Assembly: GCA_041306005.1 (NCBI GenBank)
Contig: JBFYKJ010000036.1
Location: 1-5,520, forward strand
Direction of reading: 5' to 3'
Length of the DNA: 5,520 bases
From: JBFYKJ01 sp041306005
GTDB taxonomy: Archaea > Altiarchaeota > Altiarchaeia > JAFGQM01
A model generated the notes under the pieces. The model searched no databases, was not told where the DNA came from, and saw only the letters and a list, made by a program, of their open reading frames with translations. Below are positions 5,151 through 5,520 of the stretch, in pieces (position 1 is the stretch's first letter; every line of letters begins with the position of its first letter). Made by a program: the position numbers and the translations under genes.

Positions 5151-5507
5151 ATGGCCAGGGAACGAACACCGGCAGAATGGAGAAAGGACATAAACCACGC
5201 CTGGCCGAGGATAGGGAAGGGCATATGCCAGGAGGGGTACGACAGGTTGAGGAACATAGTCGAGACTAGAGGCGCGCACGACGGAGCGAAGGGGGCAGGA
5301 AAGCCATACTTGCAGACCATAAAGCTGATAAACCGGCGAAACGGTGCGGTTGAAGATGTGGATGCGTATGTTGTCGGGGATCATGCAGGCTCAAAAATGA
5401 ACATACCCCCTGTCCATGCAATCAAATGCGGCGAGGCGCATTTGGCCAAAACGCCCTTGCTGTTCTCATATGACGGCAGGCACTTCTTCAGGGCTGGGGT
5501 TTCCTTC
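5151..5507 (+). CDS. 5' part of an unrecognised gene, cut by the contig end
   Basis: The frame is open from the ATG at 5151 to the right edge with no stop. Its first 119 codons (to 5507) are genomic; the rest reads through adapter sequence. The start has a TATA box and a Shine-Dalgarno motif. Codon use (mostly AGG for Arg, ATA for Ile) matches the neighbours and supports a real gene. The N-terminus is basic and soluble (MARERTPAEWRKDIN), with no signal peptide or membrane segment. The middle is rich in Gly, Lys and Arg, followed by strands such as AVEDVDAYVVGDH and PLLFSYDGRHFFRAGVSF. There are two cysteines. I do not recognise the family and assign no function. It is divergent from gatB, so it is not in its operon. 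Its full length cannot be known from here. Confidence 0.7.
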
Positions 5508-5520
5508 AGATCGGAAGAGC
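5508..5520 (+). other. Illumina TruSeq adapter remnant
   Basis: AGATCGGAAGAGC is an exact match to the first 13 bases of the Illumina universal (TruSeq) adapter, and it ends exactly at the window edge. It is best read as untrimmed adapter at a contig end. The four codons it adds to the last reading frame (Arg, Ser, Glu, Glu) should be discarded. Confidence 0.93.

Noticed and set aside
4979..5384. Minus-strand frames opposite the 5151 gene
   Set aside because: They overlap the gatB start region and the divergent gene, lack conserved motifs, and the plus-strand frame has a better start context and codon use.

Overview
The window looks like a piece of an archaeal genome, probably a DPANN-type lineage (compare Micrarchaeota or Diapherotrites) recovered by metagenome assembly. 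The domain-level call rests on TATA-like boxes about 25-30 bases before several starts, mostly leaderless or non-Shine-Dalgarno starts, frequent AGG and ATA codons, an archaeal-style GatB, and surface proteins rich in N-glycosylation sequons. The finer lineage is an inference. The genes are GC-rich and the intergenic gaps are AT-rich.

Layout. Bases 1-168 are the 3' end of an unrecognised plus-strand gene. After a short gap with an 8-bp inverted repeat and a TATA box comes a small plus-strand gene (278-571) of unknown function whose layout resembles a heavy-metal-associated fold without its cysteines. It converges on a minus-strand block. The 207-base gap between them holds a tandem 14-bp repeat and a double-hairpin, T-rich terminator serving the minus strand.

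The minus-strand block has three genes: a membrane-anchored protein with two tandem DsbA-like thioredoxin domains joined by a Pro-Glu linker (779-2134); a second membrane-anchored protein (2218-3522) with a large unrecognised external region, eight sequons, ten cysteines and a short C-terminal thioredoxin-like segment with a CADC motif; and gatB (3616-5004), the B subunit of the tRNA-dependent amidotransferase. Each has its own plausible TATA box, so they need not form one operon. A plus-strand gene (from 5151) diverges from gatB and runs off the right end.

The most interesting unit is the neighbouring pair of surface-anchored thiol proteins. They may form an extracytoplasmic disulfide-handling system, with the double-DsbA protein as thiol oxidoreductase and the second protein as partner, relay or substrate. 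That link is inferred from adjacency, shared topology and cysteine motifs only.

The last 13 bases (5508-5520) match the start of the Illumina TruSeq adapter exactly. They are almost certainly not genomic, so the right edge is a contig or read end and the final four residues of the last frame are artefactual.
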